64,000 nt of DNA, from the NCBI GenBank assembly GCA_017430325.1, contig JAFRNE010000027.1, forward strand, positions 1 through 64,000, written 5' to 3'. Within the stretch, counting starts at the first letter, position 1, and every line of letters begins with the position of its first letter. The notes under the pieces are model-generated. The model searched no databases, was not told the origin of the DNA, and saw nothing but the letters and a program-made list of their open reading frames with translations. The DNA is from Eubacterium sp. GTDB lineage: Bacteria > Bacillota > Clostridia > Lachnospirales > Lachnospiraceae. Positions 1 through 8,753 of this stretch are shown in pieces. Both the position numbers and the translations under genes were made by a program.

Positions 1-24
1 AAGCAAGCAAGCAAGCAAGCAAGC
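1..24. repeat. AAGC tetranucleotide tandem repeat (6 copies)
   Basis: Six perfect head-to-tail copies of AAGC begin at the window edge, so the array may be longer. One frame reads K-Q-A-S twice, then I-S and a TAA stop at 31-33, so it could be the tail of a gene that ends in the window. A second frame stays open to a stop near 80. Tetranucleotide arrays change length by slippage, so the end of an upstream protein could vary. Confidence 0.6.
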
Positions 25-86
25 ATTAGCTAACTGCGCCCTTTTTTCGTTGTCTGAAATTGAATATGTTAATGATGGATAACCGT

Positions 87-127
87 CGGATAAGAGGATA
101 ATTATGTCCTTTTATCCGATTTTTTTG
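87..127 (+). terminator. Rho-independent terminator of the upstream gene
   Basis: A 12-bp stem (CGGATAAGAGGA pairing with TCCTTTTATCCG, one G-U pair) with an 8-nt loop is followed by a run of seven T. It closes a transcript whose gene lies left of the window. Confidence 0.8.
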
Positions 128-141
128 TGCGTTAGCAATGA

Positions 142-180
142 GAAGCATCGAGTGAGCGAAGCTCACGAGATGGGTGCTTC
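142..180 (+). other. Two-part stem-loop in the leader of the surface-protein gene
   Basis: An outer 8-bp stem (GAAGCATC with GGTGCTTC) encloses a purine-rich internal loop and an inner 6-bp stem (GTGAGC with GCTCAC) closed by GAA. It has no U tract, so it is not a terminator. It lies between the upstream terminator and the ribosome binding site at 225-230, so it would be in the 5' UTR if transcription starts before it. No known riboswitch consensus was recognised. Confidence 0.4.
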
Positions 181-237
181 GGAGAAAACAAACTGTCTTG
201 ATGTGAAAAAAAATAAAAATGATTGGAGGAAAATATT

Positions 238-3200
238 ATGAAACGAATAAGTAAGAACATAATAAAACGCATAATGACCTTCGTTCTGACAGTTTCGATG
301 GTACTTGGGTTAGTTCCAATTGATGGGTTTATGAATGTGGCTTATGCATCTGAAACGACTTACTCCATTACGATTGCGGATGGAATCATTAATGGAACGG
401 TAACGGCAGATAAAACAACAGCAGTCAAGGGGGAGACTGTTACTTTGACAATCAGCCCGGATGATCTATATGAATTATATGACCTTTCCGTGAAATGTGG
501 CGAAAATGCGGTTTCTTTCTATTGGGCGACAACATCTTTTGTTATGCCTGATGGGGATGTGACGGTGAATGTCAGCTTTAAGAAGAAGACTACATATACT
601 ACTTTTTTCAAGTATTCCGGTAAGACATTTAGCAAGACAACACCCTGCGGAGAGAGCAGCACTTTTGAATTGACAGATGTATTGAATGATCTTTTGGGGA
701 CCACGACAGGTGAAATCAACAATGTAGAAGTCAATGGAAGTTGCATCTCTGCATCGCAGCAGAATAGTAAATGGATGTTGACCACATACTATGGTGGGGA
801 TAGTTTTGAATCAACTGCCGTGTTGAAAGCTACGGTTGATGATAGTGAATATTCTATCGATATAAGCGCATCACAGGACGGCATACCTGTTGTTATACAG
901 GGATCTGTCAGGTTTGATGCAAACGGTGGATCAGGGACTATGGATACAATGAGTGGCAGAACAGATAAGTTCTTTGTTTTGCCCGAGTGTTCTTTCACGC
1001 CTCCTGATGGGATGGAGTTTGACACCTGGAAAATAGGATCAGATTATTATCCGGAAGGAACAACCTATCGATGGAAAGAATCCGTAATTGCATATGCGCA
1101 GTGGAAAGACATCGAGGGTGTCCACAGTACGATTGTTTCTAATTCTGAACCATCAAAGGGCTCTTTGGTTGTATCTCCGACCAAAGCTTTGCCTAATACC
1201 AATATTGTACTAACTCCTCAGCCTGCAAATGGATATGCGGTGGATTCAATTAGCTATTCTTATGAAGGAAGCGGTACTCTTCAGCCTACAGCTAATCAAG
1301 ATGGTACATATTCTTTCAGCATGCCCGATAAAGATGTTACCGTCACAGTAACATTTAAGGAAGATAATGCAGTAAGTATTCCGTATTTGGATGCGAACGG
1401 AAACAATGCAAACTGTACAAGTAATTCTTATGTCAGTGAAAGCGATACCACTTGGAATACCGGTTGGTATGTGGTTGATCGTACTTTAACGATTAACAAT
1501 CGAATCGTTGTAGATGGAAATGTAAATCTTATTCTTGCTGATGGCGCAACACTGAATGCTCAAAGCGGAATAACTGTTTATGGTAATAATTCACTAAACA
1601 TCTTCGCACAATCTACTGGAGAGAATAAAGGAAAACTATGTGCTGATGCAACACAAAAGCCAAATTATGCAGCTATAGGTGGAGCTAATAGTGAAGAGAC
1701 CATGAATTGTGGTACAGTCAATATATATGGAGGGTATATCGAGGCACATGGAGGCCAGAATTCCGCAGGTATTGGTGGCGGAGATGTATCTGCATATAAA
1801 GGTGGTAGTGGAGGGACAATTACCATCAATGCTGGAACTATAAAGTCTTATGGCGGTAACTGGTATGGGGCTGGTATTGGCGGAGGCCGGCACGGAAACG
1901 GAGGAATAATTCGTATCAATGGCGGATATGTAGAGGCATATGGTAACTATGGTGCTGCCGGAATCGGCGGTGGATTAGACGGAGAAAGCGGTATCATAAC
2001 AATAGAAGGTGGAACAGTTTTAGCGAAAGGAAGTATATGTAAGGGATATAAACCTGAATGGGGTGCCGGTATCGGTTCAGGAAGGGATGCTGAAGCAAAC
2101 AAAATCGAAATAACCGGTGGAAATGTAACCGCATATGGTGCCTCTGATTCGGCAGCAATCGGTAGTGGACGTAATAGAAAATGCAATGAAATCATAATCT
2201 CCGGCGGTGTTGTCAACGCGATTGCATACAGTGCAAATGATGTTGGTATTGGCAGTTCGAGAAGCAGCACTAGTACAGGAACGATTTCTCTTAGTTGGAC
2301 AAATGGTTCCGCTGATGAGATTAATTCATCTTCTTACAAAGGTACGGTGACTCTGGAAAAAGCATTTGTGGATAAGTCAGATTCAACGGTAACCTTTGCA
2401 TCCGGAGTGATATCGGACAATTCTACTATTGGCGGTAAAACTATTATTCCGTATGATCCTTCGGCACACTATCATAGGTTTACATATGTTGTGTCTGATG
2501 ATGGTGCAGTTATAACAGCAACATGTGCGAATGATGGATGCTCTCTGACGAATAACAAGGCAACACTGACCATCGCAGCTCCGACAGGTAGTCTTGTATA
2601 TAATGGATCGACAAAGGCGGCTACCATCACCGGAGACACTTCTGTTCTTGGAACGCCAACAATAACTTACAAGAAGGGAAATACATCTCTTGGTTCAAGC
2701 GCACCTAAAAATGCCGGAACATATACAGCAAGCATAACTCTGGGAAGCGGAAGCGGTGCAGCTACTGCCAGTGTTGAATTTACAATTACACCAAAGCCTG
2801 TTACGATAACCGGCTTGACAGCTTCAAATAAGACCTATGACGGAACAACAACTGCGGAGGTAAGTGGTACAGCTACCATCGACGGTAAGGTTGATGGCGA
2901 TGATGTGAGTATCGTCAGTGGAACTGCTACATTTGAAACAGCTGGTGCTGGCACAGGAATAACAGTAGCTTTCAGCGGGTTCTCACTTTCAGGAAGTGCT
3001 GCTTCAAATTATAGTTTAAGCGGACAGCCGGCGAGTGTTACAGCAGATATTGGCAAGGCAGAGACCTCTGTTGACGCGATTAACAAGACTTATCTCTATT
3101 TGGAAGGTGGTCAGGACAGCATTAATATTTCATCACTGCTTCCTGAAGATTGTGGTAATGTCAGCTACAGTGTTGGCAGCGCAGGGGATATATCATATTC

Positions 3201-5040
3201 AAAGGCTCCTTCCGTAGCAGACGGCATCTTAAGTTATACTGTTGCTCCGGGAGCTAAAGAATCAACCGGTGCTATTACCGTGACAGTTGAGACAGACAAT
3301 TATACAGATATAACCATCACGTTAAATATTATGCTGGCGGATCAGATTCCTGTGAAACTGAAAGATGGTTCATCTGTAACACTTAAAAATAGTACATTAA
3401 CTTACGGACAGAAACTCTCTACTCTTCAGTTCAATGCAGCTGTATTTGTATCTGATGAAGAGAATGCTAAGACTGTAGATGGTACCCTGGCGTGGGTTGA
3501 ACCTGATAGTGTACCGGATATGGGTACAACATCTGCAGCATGGAGGTTTACACCAAGTGATTCGGAATATGCTTCCATTGATGGAACGGTTGCTATTACA
3601 GTAAATAAGGCGGCATCAAGTATAACAGTGCTTCCTAAGGCTTCAGCAATCACCTACGGCCAGACGCTTGCAAATAGTACACTGAGAGGTGGAAAAGCGG
3701 TTGTTGGAGAGACAGAGATAGCAGGTACATTTGATTGGAAGAGTAGAACAACAAAGCCTTCTGTTTCAGATAGTGGCAAAACTGAGTATACGGTAGTATT
3801 TACTCCGACAGATTCAGATCATTATGAAAATGCAGAATGCAAGGTTAAAGTTGTTGTAACATGTCTTCATACAAGAACTGAAGTCAGAAATGCAAAAGCT
3901 CCAACCTGTACAGAGACTGGATATTCCGGTGATACTGTTTGTCTGGATTGCGGAACAACAGTTAAGAAGGGCACAACCAAGGCAGCAACAGGACACAGCT
4001 ACGGAACACCTGTATGGACATGGACAGGTTATACTAAGGCAACTGCTAAGTTTACTTGCAAAAATGACAGCAAGCATACCAATGTTGCTACAGCTACCAT
4101 AACCAAAAAGGTTACAAAGAATGCAACTGTAACAACAGCAGGAACCAGGACATATACAGCAACAGTTTCATTCAATAGCAAGACCTATACAAATAGTAAG
4201 ACGGAAACCATATATGTATTTGACAAGTCGAAGACATGCATCCAGAAGTATAACAATGCTTTGTATTATGCAAAGAATGGTGTTCAGGATACATCATTTA
4301 CCGGTTTTGCAAAATATGGCAACGACTGGTACTACGTTGTTAATGGCAAGGTAGATACATCAAAGAAGGATGTTCGTAAAGGAACTGTCAATGGAGAAAC
4401 TGCCTGGTGGTTCATAAGCGGAGGCAAGGTTCAGTTCGTTAACTCAGTAGAGAAGAATGAGAACGGCTGGTGGGTTATCCAGAAGGGTAAGGTCAACTTT
4501 GATTTCACCGGACTTGCCAAGAATGAGAATGGCTGGTGGTACTGCAAGGGCGGTAAGGTTGATTTCAACAAGAAGGATGTTCTTAAGGGAACCGTCAACG
4601 GAGAAACTGCTTGGTGGTTCGTAAGTGGCGGCAAGGTCCAGTTCGTTAACTCGGTTGAAAAAAATGAGAATGGCTGGTGGCGTATTGAAAACGGAAAGGT
4701 TAACTTCGATTACACCGGAATTGCTAAGAACGAGAATGGCTGGTGGCGTATCGTTAACGGTAAGGTTGATTTCAACTGCAATACGGTAGAAAAGAACGAA
4801 AATGGCTGGTGGAAGTGCAGTGGCGGTAAGGTAGACTTTGACTTTACCGGTGTTGCAAAGAATTCTAACGGCTGGTGGTATTGCAAGAACGGCAAGGTTG
4901 ATTTCAACTTCACAGGTATCGGTTCTAACCAGTATGGATCTTGGTACTGCAAGGGTGGTAAGGTTCAGTTCGATTATAACGGAACTGTAAACTATAATGG
5001 TAAGAAATATACCATTAAAGGCGGTAAGGTTGTGAACTAA
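238..5040 (+). CDS. Large secreted protein with IGGG-type beta-helix and C-terminal tryptophan-rich wall-binding repeats
   Basis: The protein has 1600 residues from ATG 238, which has GGAGGA at 225-230; an upstream in-frame TTG at 223 lies in that site and is rejected. Residues 1-38 form a signal peptide ending near A-Y-A-S. Then come InlB/Flg_new-like beta domains (MPDGDVTV and [10 protein letters not shown]), a right-handed beta-helix-like stretch around residues 400-680 with repeated GIGGG motifs, YDG/MBG-type Ig-like domains, and a C-terminal array (about 1340-1600) of units such as [19 protein letters not shown]. The array resembles choline-binding-type wall repeats. The likely role is a non-covalently wall-bound adhesin or glycan-binding protein. 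The repeat DNA is itself repetitive and the last unit recurs at 6831-6948. No catalytic site was seen. Confidence 0.85.
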   Translation: MKRISKNIIKRIMTFVLTVSMVLGLVPIDGFMNVAYASETTYSITIADGIINGTVTADKTTAVKGETVTLTISPDDLYELYDLSVKCGENAVSFYWATTSFVMPDGDVTVNVSFKKKTTYTTFFKYSGKTFSKTTPCGESSTFELTDVLNDLLGTTTGEINNVEVNGSCISASQQNSKWMLTTYYGGDSFESTAVLKATVDDSEYSIDISASQDGIPVVIQGSVRFDANGGSGTMDTMSGRTDKFFVLPECSFTPPDGMEFDTWKIGSDYYPEGTTYRWKESVIAYAQWKDIEGVHSTIVSNSEPSKGSLVVSPTKALPNTNIVLTPQPANGYAVDSISYSYEGSGTLQPTANQDGTYSFSMPDKDVTVTVTFKEDNAVSIPYLDANGNNANCTSNSYVSESDTTWNTGWYVVDRTLTINNRIVVDGNVNLILADGATLNAQSGITVYGNNSLNIFAQSTGENKGKLCADATQKPNYAAIGGANSEETMNCGTVNIYGGYIEAHGGQNSAGIGGGDVSAYKGGSGGTITINAGTIKSYGGNWYGAGIGGGRHGNGGIIRINGGYVEAYGNYGAAGIGGGLDGESGIITIEGGTVLAKGSICKGYKPEWGAGIGSGRDAEANKIEITGGNVTAYGASDSAAIGSGRNRKCNEIIISGGVVNAIAYSANDVGIGSSRSSTSTGTISLSWTNGSADEINSSSYKGTVTLEKAFVDKSDSTVTFASGVISDNSTIGGKTIIPYDPSAHYHRFTYVVSDDGAVITATCANDGCSLTNNKATLTIAAPTGSLVYNGSTKAATITGDTSVLGTPTITYKKGNTSLGSSAPKNAGTYTASITLGSGSGAATASVEFTITPKPVTITGLTASNKTYDGTTTAEVSGTATIDGKVDGDDVSIVSGTATFETAGAGTGITVAFSGFSLSGSAASNYSLSGQPASVTADIGKAETSVDAINKTYLYLEGGQDSINISSLLPEDCGNVSYSVGSAGDISYSKAPSVADGILSYTVAPGAKESTGAITVTVETDNYTDITITLNIMLADQIPVKLKDGSSVTLKNSTLTYGQKLSTLQFNAAVFVSDEENAKTVDGTLAWVEPDSVPDMGTTSAAWRFTPSDSEYASIDGTVAITVNKAASSITVLPKASAITYGQTLANSTLRGGKAVVGETEIAGTFDWKSRTTKPSVSDSGKTEYTVVFTPTDSDHYENAECKVKVVVTCLHTRTEVRNAKAPTCTETGYSGDTVCLDCGTTVKKGTTKAATGHSYGTPVWTWTGYTKATAKFTCKNDSKHTNVATATITKKVTKNATVTTAGTRTYTATVSFNSKTYTNSKTETIYVFDKSKTCIQKYNNALYYAKNGVQDTSFTGFAKYGNDWYYVVNGKVDTSKKDVRKGTVNGETAWWFISGGKVQFVNSVEKNENGWWVIQKGKVNFDFTGLAKNENGWWYCKGGKVDFNKKDVLKGTVNGETAWWFVSGGKVQFVNSVEKNENGWWRIENGKVNFDYTGIAKNENGWWRIVNGKVDFNCNTVEKNENGWWKCSGGKVDFDFTGVAKNSNGWWYCKNGKVDFNFTGIGSNQYGSWYCKGGKVQFDYNGTVNYNGKKYTIKGGKVVN

Positions 5041-5070
5041 ATATATACTTTTCAGTAACATTATAAGCGG

Positions 5071-5112
5071 CAGGGCGTTGTTGATTTTTCAATAACGCCC
5101 TGTTATACTTTT
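5071..5112 (+). terminator. Terminator after the large surface-protein gene
   Basis: An 8- to 9-bp stem (CAGGGCGTT with AACGCCCTG), with a short inner TTGA/TCAA pairing, is followed by a T-rich but interrupted tail (GTTATACTTTT). It ends the surface-protein transcript before the three-gene cassette. Confidence 0.6.
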
Positions 5113-5196
5113 ACCAGGTATAATGATTCTATAAGGGATTTCGGATTGAAAAAAAGTGCTGCTATATATTTATTTTGGAAAGAGGAGAACTAAAAT

Positions 5197-5907
5197 ATGT
5201 CCAAAACATTTCTTTGGATTGAGGACAAGAAGGATAAATCAGGATATACATTCTGGAAGGTTTTTATGGAACAGCTCTTTCCGGATGTGATCGTTGAAAG
5301 TAAGAGGAATAATAGTGAATTAGTAAGGGCAGTTAAATCGCTTGAGGATACGGAAAATAGATACATTGTAATCTTTGATAATTCTTTTGATAATCTTCAG
5401 GTACTTTCTGAATTAAAAATACTTACTGAGGCGTTAAAGCAAAAAGAGAATGTTACATTACTGGATATTATATGCTTTGAGTATCTGCTTCTTGAATTTA
5501 AAGAACTCATCGATTGGATATTTGCACCAAATGATGAATTTCTGAAGAAGCGTGCTAATATCATAAATGCGAGATGCAAGCTTGTCAGTGCTATAAATGA
5601 TGGTAATTCAAGTTACAAGGAAATCAAGGAAATAAAAGATTACTGCGATAATATTGAAGATTATAATATTGAACAGCTTTCAGCTAAGATTCTCTTTGAA
5701 TTGACCAGAAATACCGGATTTGAAGTGTCAAAGAGTAGTATTGGCGAATGCTGGATCAAATCCTGCTGTGATTGGTCAGGAAGGCAGGACGACGATATAT
5801 GTGGCTTGGATAATAGTAGACTTGATTTATATGATAAGATGAAGCATATCTTGGTTGGAACCTGCTTAAGTTATGAGTTTAAGAGACATGGGCTGGAGGG
5901 TGCTTAA
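5197..5907 (+). CDS. TOPRIM-like protein, first gene of an uncharacterised three-gene cassette
   Basis: The protein has 236 residues from ATG 5197, with AGAGGAG upstream. There is no signal peptide or membrane segment, so it is cytosolic. The N-terminal half looks like a TOPRIM fold: an acidic first strand (FLWIEDKKD, E9/D10), a spaced helix, then a second acidic strand (YIVIFDNSFDN, D61 and D65). The C-terminal half is helical with no recognised motif. From memory of the family, this resembles the C-terminal half of Firmicute P-loop proteins often misannotated 'translation initiation factor 2' that occur next to DUF4869 genes. Here that half would be a separate gene. The next gene's ATG overlaps this stop by one base, suggesting translational coupling. 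The function is unknown, and the fold call is inference that needs structure prediction. Confidence 0.7.
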   Translation: MSKTFLWIEDKKDKSGYTFWKVFMEQLFPDVIVESKRNNSELVRAVKSLEDTENRYIVIFDNSFDNLQVLSELKILTEALKQKENVTLLDIICFEYLLLEFKELIDWIFAPNDEFLKKRANIINARCKLVSAINDGNSSYKEIKEIKDYCDNIEDYNIEQLSAKILFELTRNTGFEVSKSSIGECWIKSCCDWSGRQDDDICGLDNSRLDLYDKMKHILVGTCLSYEFKRHGLEGA

Positions 5908-6350
5908 TGATTACAATATATAAAAACAAAAAAGACATTCCTCAGGATATGGAATACATAGAACTTAATGATGTGTATTTTAACCAGAAGACCGCTTCTA
6001 TCCTGGATGAAAGAGCCGAAAAGATTATTGAAGAGATAGATGGCTCCAAGCGGGTTGGAAAATATAAGATCAGATCAAGATTTGACGATATCATAATTGA
6101 TATAGACAAGCTCTCAGCTGGATGCAAAACAGCTCTGAATATTTTATATAACCCTGACAAGATATTCTGTCTGAAGGAATGCGGTAATAATGCACTCGAG
6201 GTTGTGTATAGTTATGAACAGGGAAATGTATATTCGGATTATGCACTGATTCCTTTCGATATGGAGGCGGTTAATACCAAAACCGCTTCAGAAGAAAAGA
6301 TTATATCTGATTATGAGGAATTAAAGGAGTGGTGGGGCAATGAAGAGTAA
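5907..6350 (+). CDS. DUF4869-like protein, second gene of the three-gene cassette
   Basis: This is a 147-residue soluble acidic protein. Its ATG overlaps the preceding TAA (TAATG), so it is probably translated by re-initiation. The layout matches what I recall of DUF4869: a short N-terminal strand (MITIYKNKKD), a YF motif near residue 23, a central IDxS-type helix (EEIDGSK), the LSAGCKTAL segment, where the family usually has LSGGVKTLI, and a C-G-N-N motif (KECGNNALE). DUF4869 has no known biochemical role. The gene sits between a TOPRIM-like gene and a P-loop gene in one transcript, so it probably acts with them as partner or regulator. The family call is from memory and moderately sure. Confidence 0.7.
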   Translation: MITIYKNKKDIPQDMEYIELNDVYFNQKTASILDERAEKIIEEIDGSKRVGKYKIRSRFDDIIIDIDKLSAGCKTALNILYNPDKIFCLKECGNNALEVVYSYEQGNVYSDYALIPFDMEAVNTKTASEEKIISDYEELKEWWGNEE

Positions 6351-6768
6351 ACCGACTGTTATGAATCATTTTTCGACGGTTCATACTTCTTTTGTGATAG
6401 ATTTTATATTTGATAATAATATAACAATTCTTATGGGTGATTCCGGAACCGGAAAGACTGCTTCATATTCGTTTATAAAGGAATGTATGTCACTAAATCC
6501 TGATATTCTGTGTATTAATTATTTGGATTATCAAAGGGATATCGGCGAGATGATCAGATCATCAAGAGGAAAGCTTATCGTTATTGATAATGCAGATGTT
6601 CTTCTTGATGATAGTATCAGAAAATATATTGCACTTGATGACAAGAATCAGTACCTGATTATTGGTAGAAATCCTAAGAATCTCTTTACAACCAAGGAGA
6701 ATCTGTATGAACTGATTTCTCATAAAAAGGGTGACCAAACAGTTCTGGAGTTACAAAATTATTTGTAA
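6340..6768 (+). CDS. Small P-loop NTPase, third gene of the three-gene cassette
   Basis: This is a 142-residue protein whose start overlaps the previous gene by 11 bases. It has a clear Walker A motif (GDSGTGKT, residues 33-40, K39) and a Walker B-like strand (LIVIDNAD, D83). A third strand, YLIIGRN, could carry a sensor residue. No ABC signature, arginine finger or C-terminal lid domain is visible, and at 142 residues it is a minimal nucleotide-binding core that probably needs a partner. Its pattern matches the N-terminal half of the longer P-loop proteins found beside DUF4869 genes (from memory), so genes 1 and 3 may be the two halves of that protein encoded separately and in reverse order. 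The biological role is unknown. Confidence 0.75.
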   Translation: MKSKPTVMNHFSTVHTSFVIDFIFDNNITILMGDSGTGKTASYSFIKECMSLNPDILCINYLDYQRDIGEMIRSSRGKLIVIDNADVLLDDSIRKYIALDDKNQYLIIGRNPKNLFTTKENLYELISHKKGDQTVLELQNYL

Positions 6769-6830
6769 AATGAGACGATTATAAGTTTCGGTAAGTTTCA
6801 TTAAGTATTAGAATATGTGTCTAATTCTTG

Positions 6831-6948
6831 GGAACCAACCAGTACAGATCTTGGTATTGTAAGGGGGGAGGTTCAGTTCGATTACAACGGAACCGTAAAC
6901 TATAATGGTAAGAAATATACCATTAAAGGCGGTAAGGTTGTGAACTGA
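6831..6948 (+). pseudogene. Decayed 3'-end copy of the wall-binding surface-protein gene
   Basis: This 118-base stretch aligns with the last 120 bases of the surface-protein gene (4921-5040), with identity close to complete over the final 80 bases including the end codons KGGKVVN. A net two-base deletion (16 bases where the original has 18, near 6861-6876) breaks the frame, and there is no start codon or upstream repeat array. It is a remnant. Together with the intact copy it brackets the three-gene cassette as a direct repeat. Confidence 0.85.
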
Positions 6949-7089
6949 TGTCTATAAAATGTCACTAAAAAGTCAGAAAAAGCAAAATATAGCATGGAAT
7001 ATATGGATTTTATATACCATATAAGCGGTTTATGAATCTCATGAAATACTAAATATTGATGGTATTAAAGAGCTCCTGTAGAAAACAAG

Positions 7090-7131
7090 AGCTCGCAGAA
7101 GTCCCCCAATAGGGCACTTGCGAGCTTTTTT
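7090..7131 (+). terminator. Strong terminator, possibly an attenuator, before the prephenate dehydratase-like gene
   Basis: An 8-bp stem (AGCTCGCA with TGCGAGCT), extended by AAGT/ACTT across a mismatch, is followed by TTTTTT. It may end the cassette transcript. Upstream, a GAGCTC at about 7069-7074 could instead pair with the self-complementary GAGCTC at 7089-7094, which would break the terminator stem. An attenuation role for the gene at 7253 is therefore possible but unproven. Positions 6949-7252 hold nothing else recognisable. Confidence 0.7.
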
Positions 7132-7252
7132 GATGCTTCGTGGTACTAATTTTAGTGGATATCCGCTATATAAGGTTTTGAAACAGAGTGAACTGAAGGA
7201 TTATATTAAAACATATACTCTGGACTTTCAAAAGGGGGGAGACTCATATATT

Positions 7253-8203
7253 ATGAAGTTTAAAATAAAATCTGTGATTGCGGTTTTGATAACATACTCT
7301 TTATCCTTATCATTTGCGGGATGTGGAAAAGCTGTAAATGATGCGGGTGAAGAATCGAAGGCTGATGTCGATTATACTCAGTTTATAGATAGTCCGAGCG
7401 TAAGTTACTTAGGCCCTGCTGGGACTTATACCGAGGAGGCATCTCAGTTCTTTTTCCCTGAGGCCGGAACTCTTATACCGGAAGCTACTGTTGAAGAGGC
7501 TGTTGCTGATGTTGTAGAGGGCAGATCTGACTATGCTGTGATCCCACAGGAGAATACTCTTGGTGGAGCGGTGATAAACTATGTTGATGAGCTTATCAAA
7601 GAGGAGAGAGTGTATGTAGTCGGGGAGGTGATACTTCCGATAAACCAGACACTAATGGGCGTGCCTGGTGCTAAGGTTGAAGATATTCAGACTGTATGCT
7701 CCCATGCGCAGGGACTTACACAGAGCGAAGAATGGCGCAAAGATAATCTGCCGGACGCAGAGACGAAGGAAATGTCCAGTACTGCTGAGGCTGCAAGCTA
7801 TGTTGCTAAAACAGGAGATAAGACGATAGCCGCTATAGCAGCTCCGGGAGCGGCTGAACTCTATGGACTATCAGTGCTTGCAGAGAATGTTCAGATTACG
7901 GATGCAAATAAAACAAGATTTTATGTGCTTTCTACTAAAAAGCTTGAAGGGGAAGAACAGACTCATGCTGTATTCGTAGCAAGCTGCAAGGCAGATCAGA
8001 TAGATGACATCATCGTAGATATTCATGGGGCTGGATTAGAACTTGTGACTATTCACGACAGACCGGAAGGAAGCGAGCTTGGAGTATATAACTATATCAT
8101 CGAAGTTGAATATGAGAATGGTATAAAGGCAAAACAGATTGATAAGATAGAAGAGATAGAAGTAGTTCGTTTTCTTGGATGTTTTGATATGATTGAGAAA
8201 TAG
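7253..8203 (+). CDS. Prephenate dehydratase (PheA type) with C-terminal ACT domain and a lipoprotein signal peptide
   Basis: The protein has 316 residues from ATG 7253, behind AAAGGGGGGA at 7231-7240. An ORF opening at 7118 starts inside a terminator and is rejected. Residues 1-24 look like a lipoprotein signal: basic start, hydrophobic core and a Cys24 lipobox (SFAGC, with F at the -3 site). Then comes a full dehydratase domain, with GPAGTYT at 54-60, the IPQEN segment and the catalytic T221-R222-F223 motif. The ACT domain has HDRPEGSE where the Phe-binding ESRP motif is usual. The family decarboxylates and dehydrates prephenate to phenylpyruvate in the cytosol, so a membrane-anchored extracytoplasmic form is unexpected. 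No aroQ, aroA or aminotransferase gene is adjacent. The enzyme family is sure; location rests on the signal sequence. Confidence 0.85.
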   Translation: MKFKIKSVIAVLITYSLSLSFAGCGKAVNDAGEESKADVDYTQFIDSPSVSYLGPAGTYTEEASQFFFPEAGTLIPEATVEEAVADVVEGRSDYAVIPQENTLGGAVINYVDELIKEERVYVVGEVILPINQTLMGVPGAKVEDIQTVCSHAQGLTQSEEWRKDNLPDAETKEMSSTAEAASYVAKTGDKTIAAIAAPGAAELYGLSVLAENVQITDANKTRFYVLSTKKLEGEEQTHAVFVASCKADQIDDIIVDIHGAGLELVTIHDRPEGSELGVYNYIIEVEYENGIKAKQIDKIEEIEVVRFLGCFDMIEK

Positions 8204-8438
8204 CTGAATGATACAGATATTTTTAAAAAAATACCAGGAGTTAAATCAACATATGACTTTTGTTATATCCAAGACATATCTTTTCTCACTACCAACCTTC
8301 AGGTGTATTATATATAATTAGATGCTAACACTAATTATTTAAGAAGCTATATTGAGTTGCGAAGCAATAATGGTAAGACATAGCTACACTTTCTTAAAAA
8401 TACAACTATATTTGGATAATGAAGAATACTGAAAAAGA

Positions 8439-8467
8439 GGGGAGTCTGAATCAATCAGGCTCCCTTT
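8439..8467 (+). terminator. Probable terminator in the 8204-8753 intergenic region
   Basis: A stem of about 10 bp (GGGAGTCTGA with TCAGGCTCCC, one G-U pair) is followed by TTTGATTGT, a weak T tract. The 550-base gap around it is AT-rich and holds no convincing gene apart from the short minus-strand frame at 8529-8597. Confidence 0.5.
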
Positions 8468-8528
8468 GATTGTATAGTAATAAATATGTGAGGGCGGAAA
8501 AATTGACCTCATGGTAGGATATACATGT

Positions 8529-8597
8529 TTACGGTTCACTGTAGTCGGTGGCGCCGGTGTTTTCGGTGTTGTCGATGGCGTTTTCATCAGAGATCAT
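8529..8597 (-). other. Short open frame of 22 codons, possible gene remnant
   Basis: Read on the minus strand this gives a hydrophilic peptide (DENAIDNTENTGATDYSEP at its end) from ATG at 8597 to TAA at 8529. No ribosome binding site is seen. The Thr/Asn/Glu-rich composition resembles a linker or tail of a surface protein, so a remnant is more likely than a functional small protein. Confidence 0.2.
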
Positions 8598-8753
8598 TTC
8601 TGTGTAAGTCTACTCTGAACTAAATATAGTATTTAAGACGGTGCTATGTCAATAAAAGAGAGTGGATGGAGAATGTAAATCAATTTGCATATACCAATGG
8701 GATATAATGATATATGACAATGGTATATTAAAGCTGGATTATGAGGACATTGA

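Noticed and set aside
1860..2270. CRISPR-like periodicity in the IGGG-rich part of the surface-protein gene
   Set aside because: The repetition is at protein level within an intact frame; there are no identical repeats with unique spacers.
4444..5061. 205-codon minus-strand open frame opposite the wall-binding repeats
   Set aside because: It is a shadow of the repeat codons (periodic [13 protein letters not shown] translation) with no ribosome site; the plus strand is clearly coding.
5197..6768. PARIS or Gabija defence system
   Set aside because: The ATPase is only 142 residues with no ABC-type signature or large TOPRIM-nuclease fusion, so it is not one of these known systems.
5197..6948. 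Classical composite transposon or integrative element around the cassette
   Set aside because: No transposase, integrase, tRNA end or terminal inverted repeats; only direct repeats of a gene 3' end.
6949..7252. T-box or other amino-acid riboswitch before the prephenate dehydratase gene
   Set aside because: No AGGGTGGNACCGCG-type T-box sequence or specifier stem could be found; only the terminator and a possible alternative stem.
8384..8587. 67-codon minus-strand frame with a Pro/Thr-rich start
   Set aside because: It crosses the terminator hairpin at 8439-8467 and has low-complexity composition; no homology recognised.
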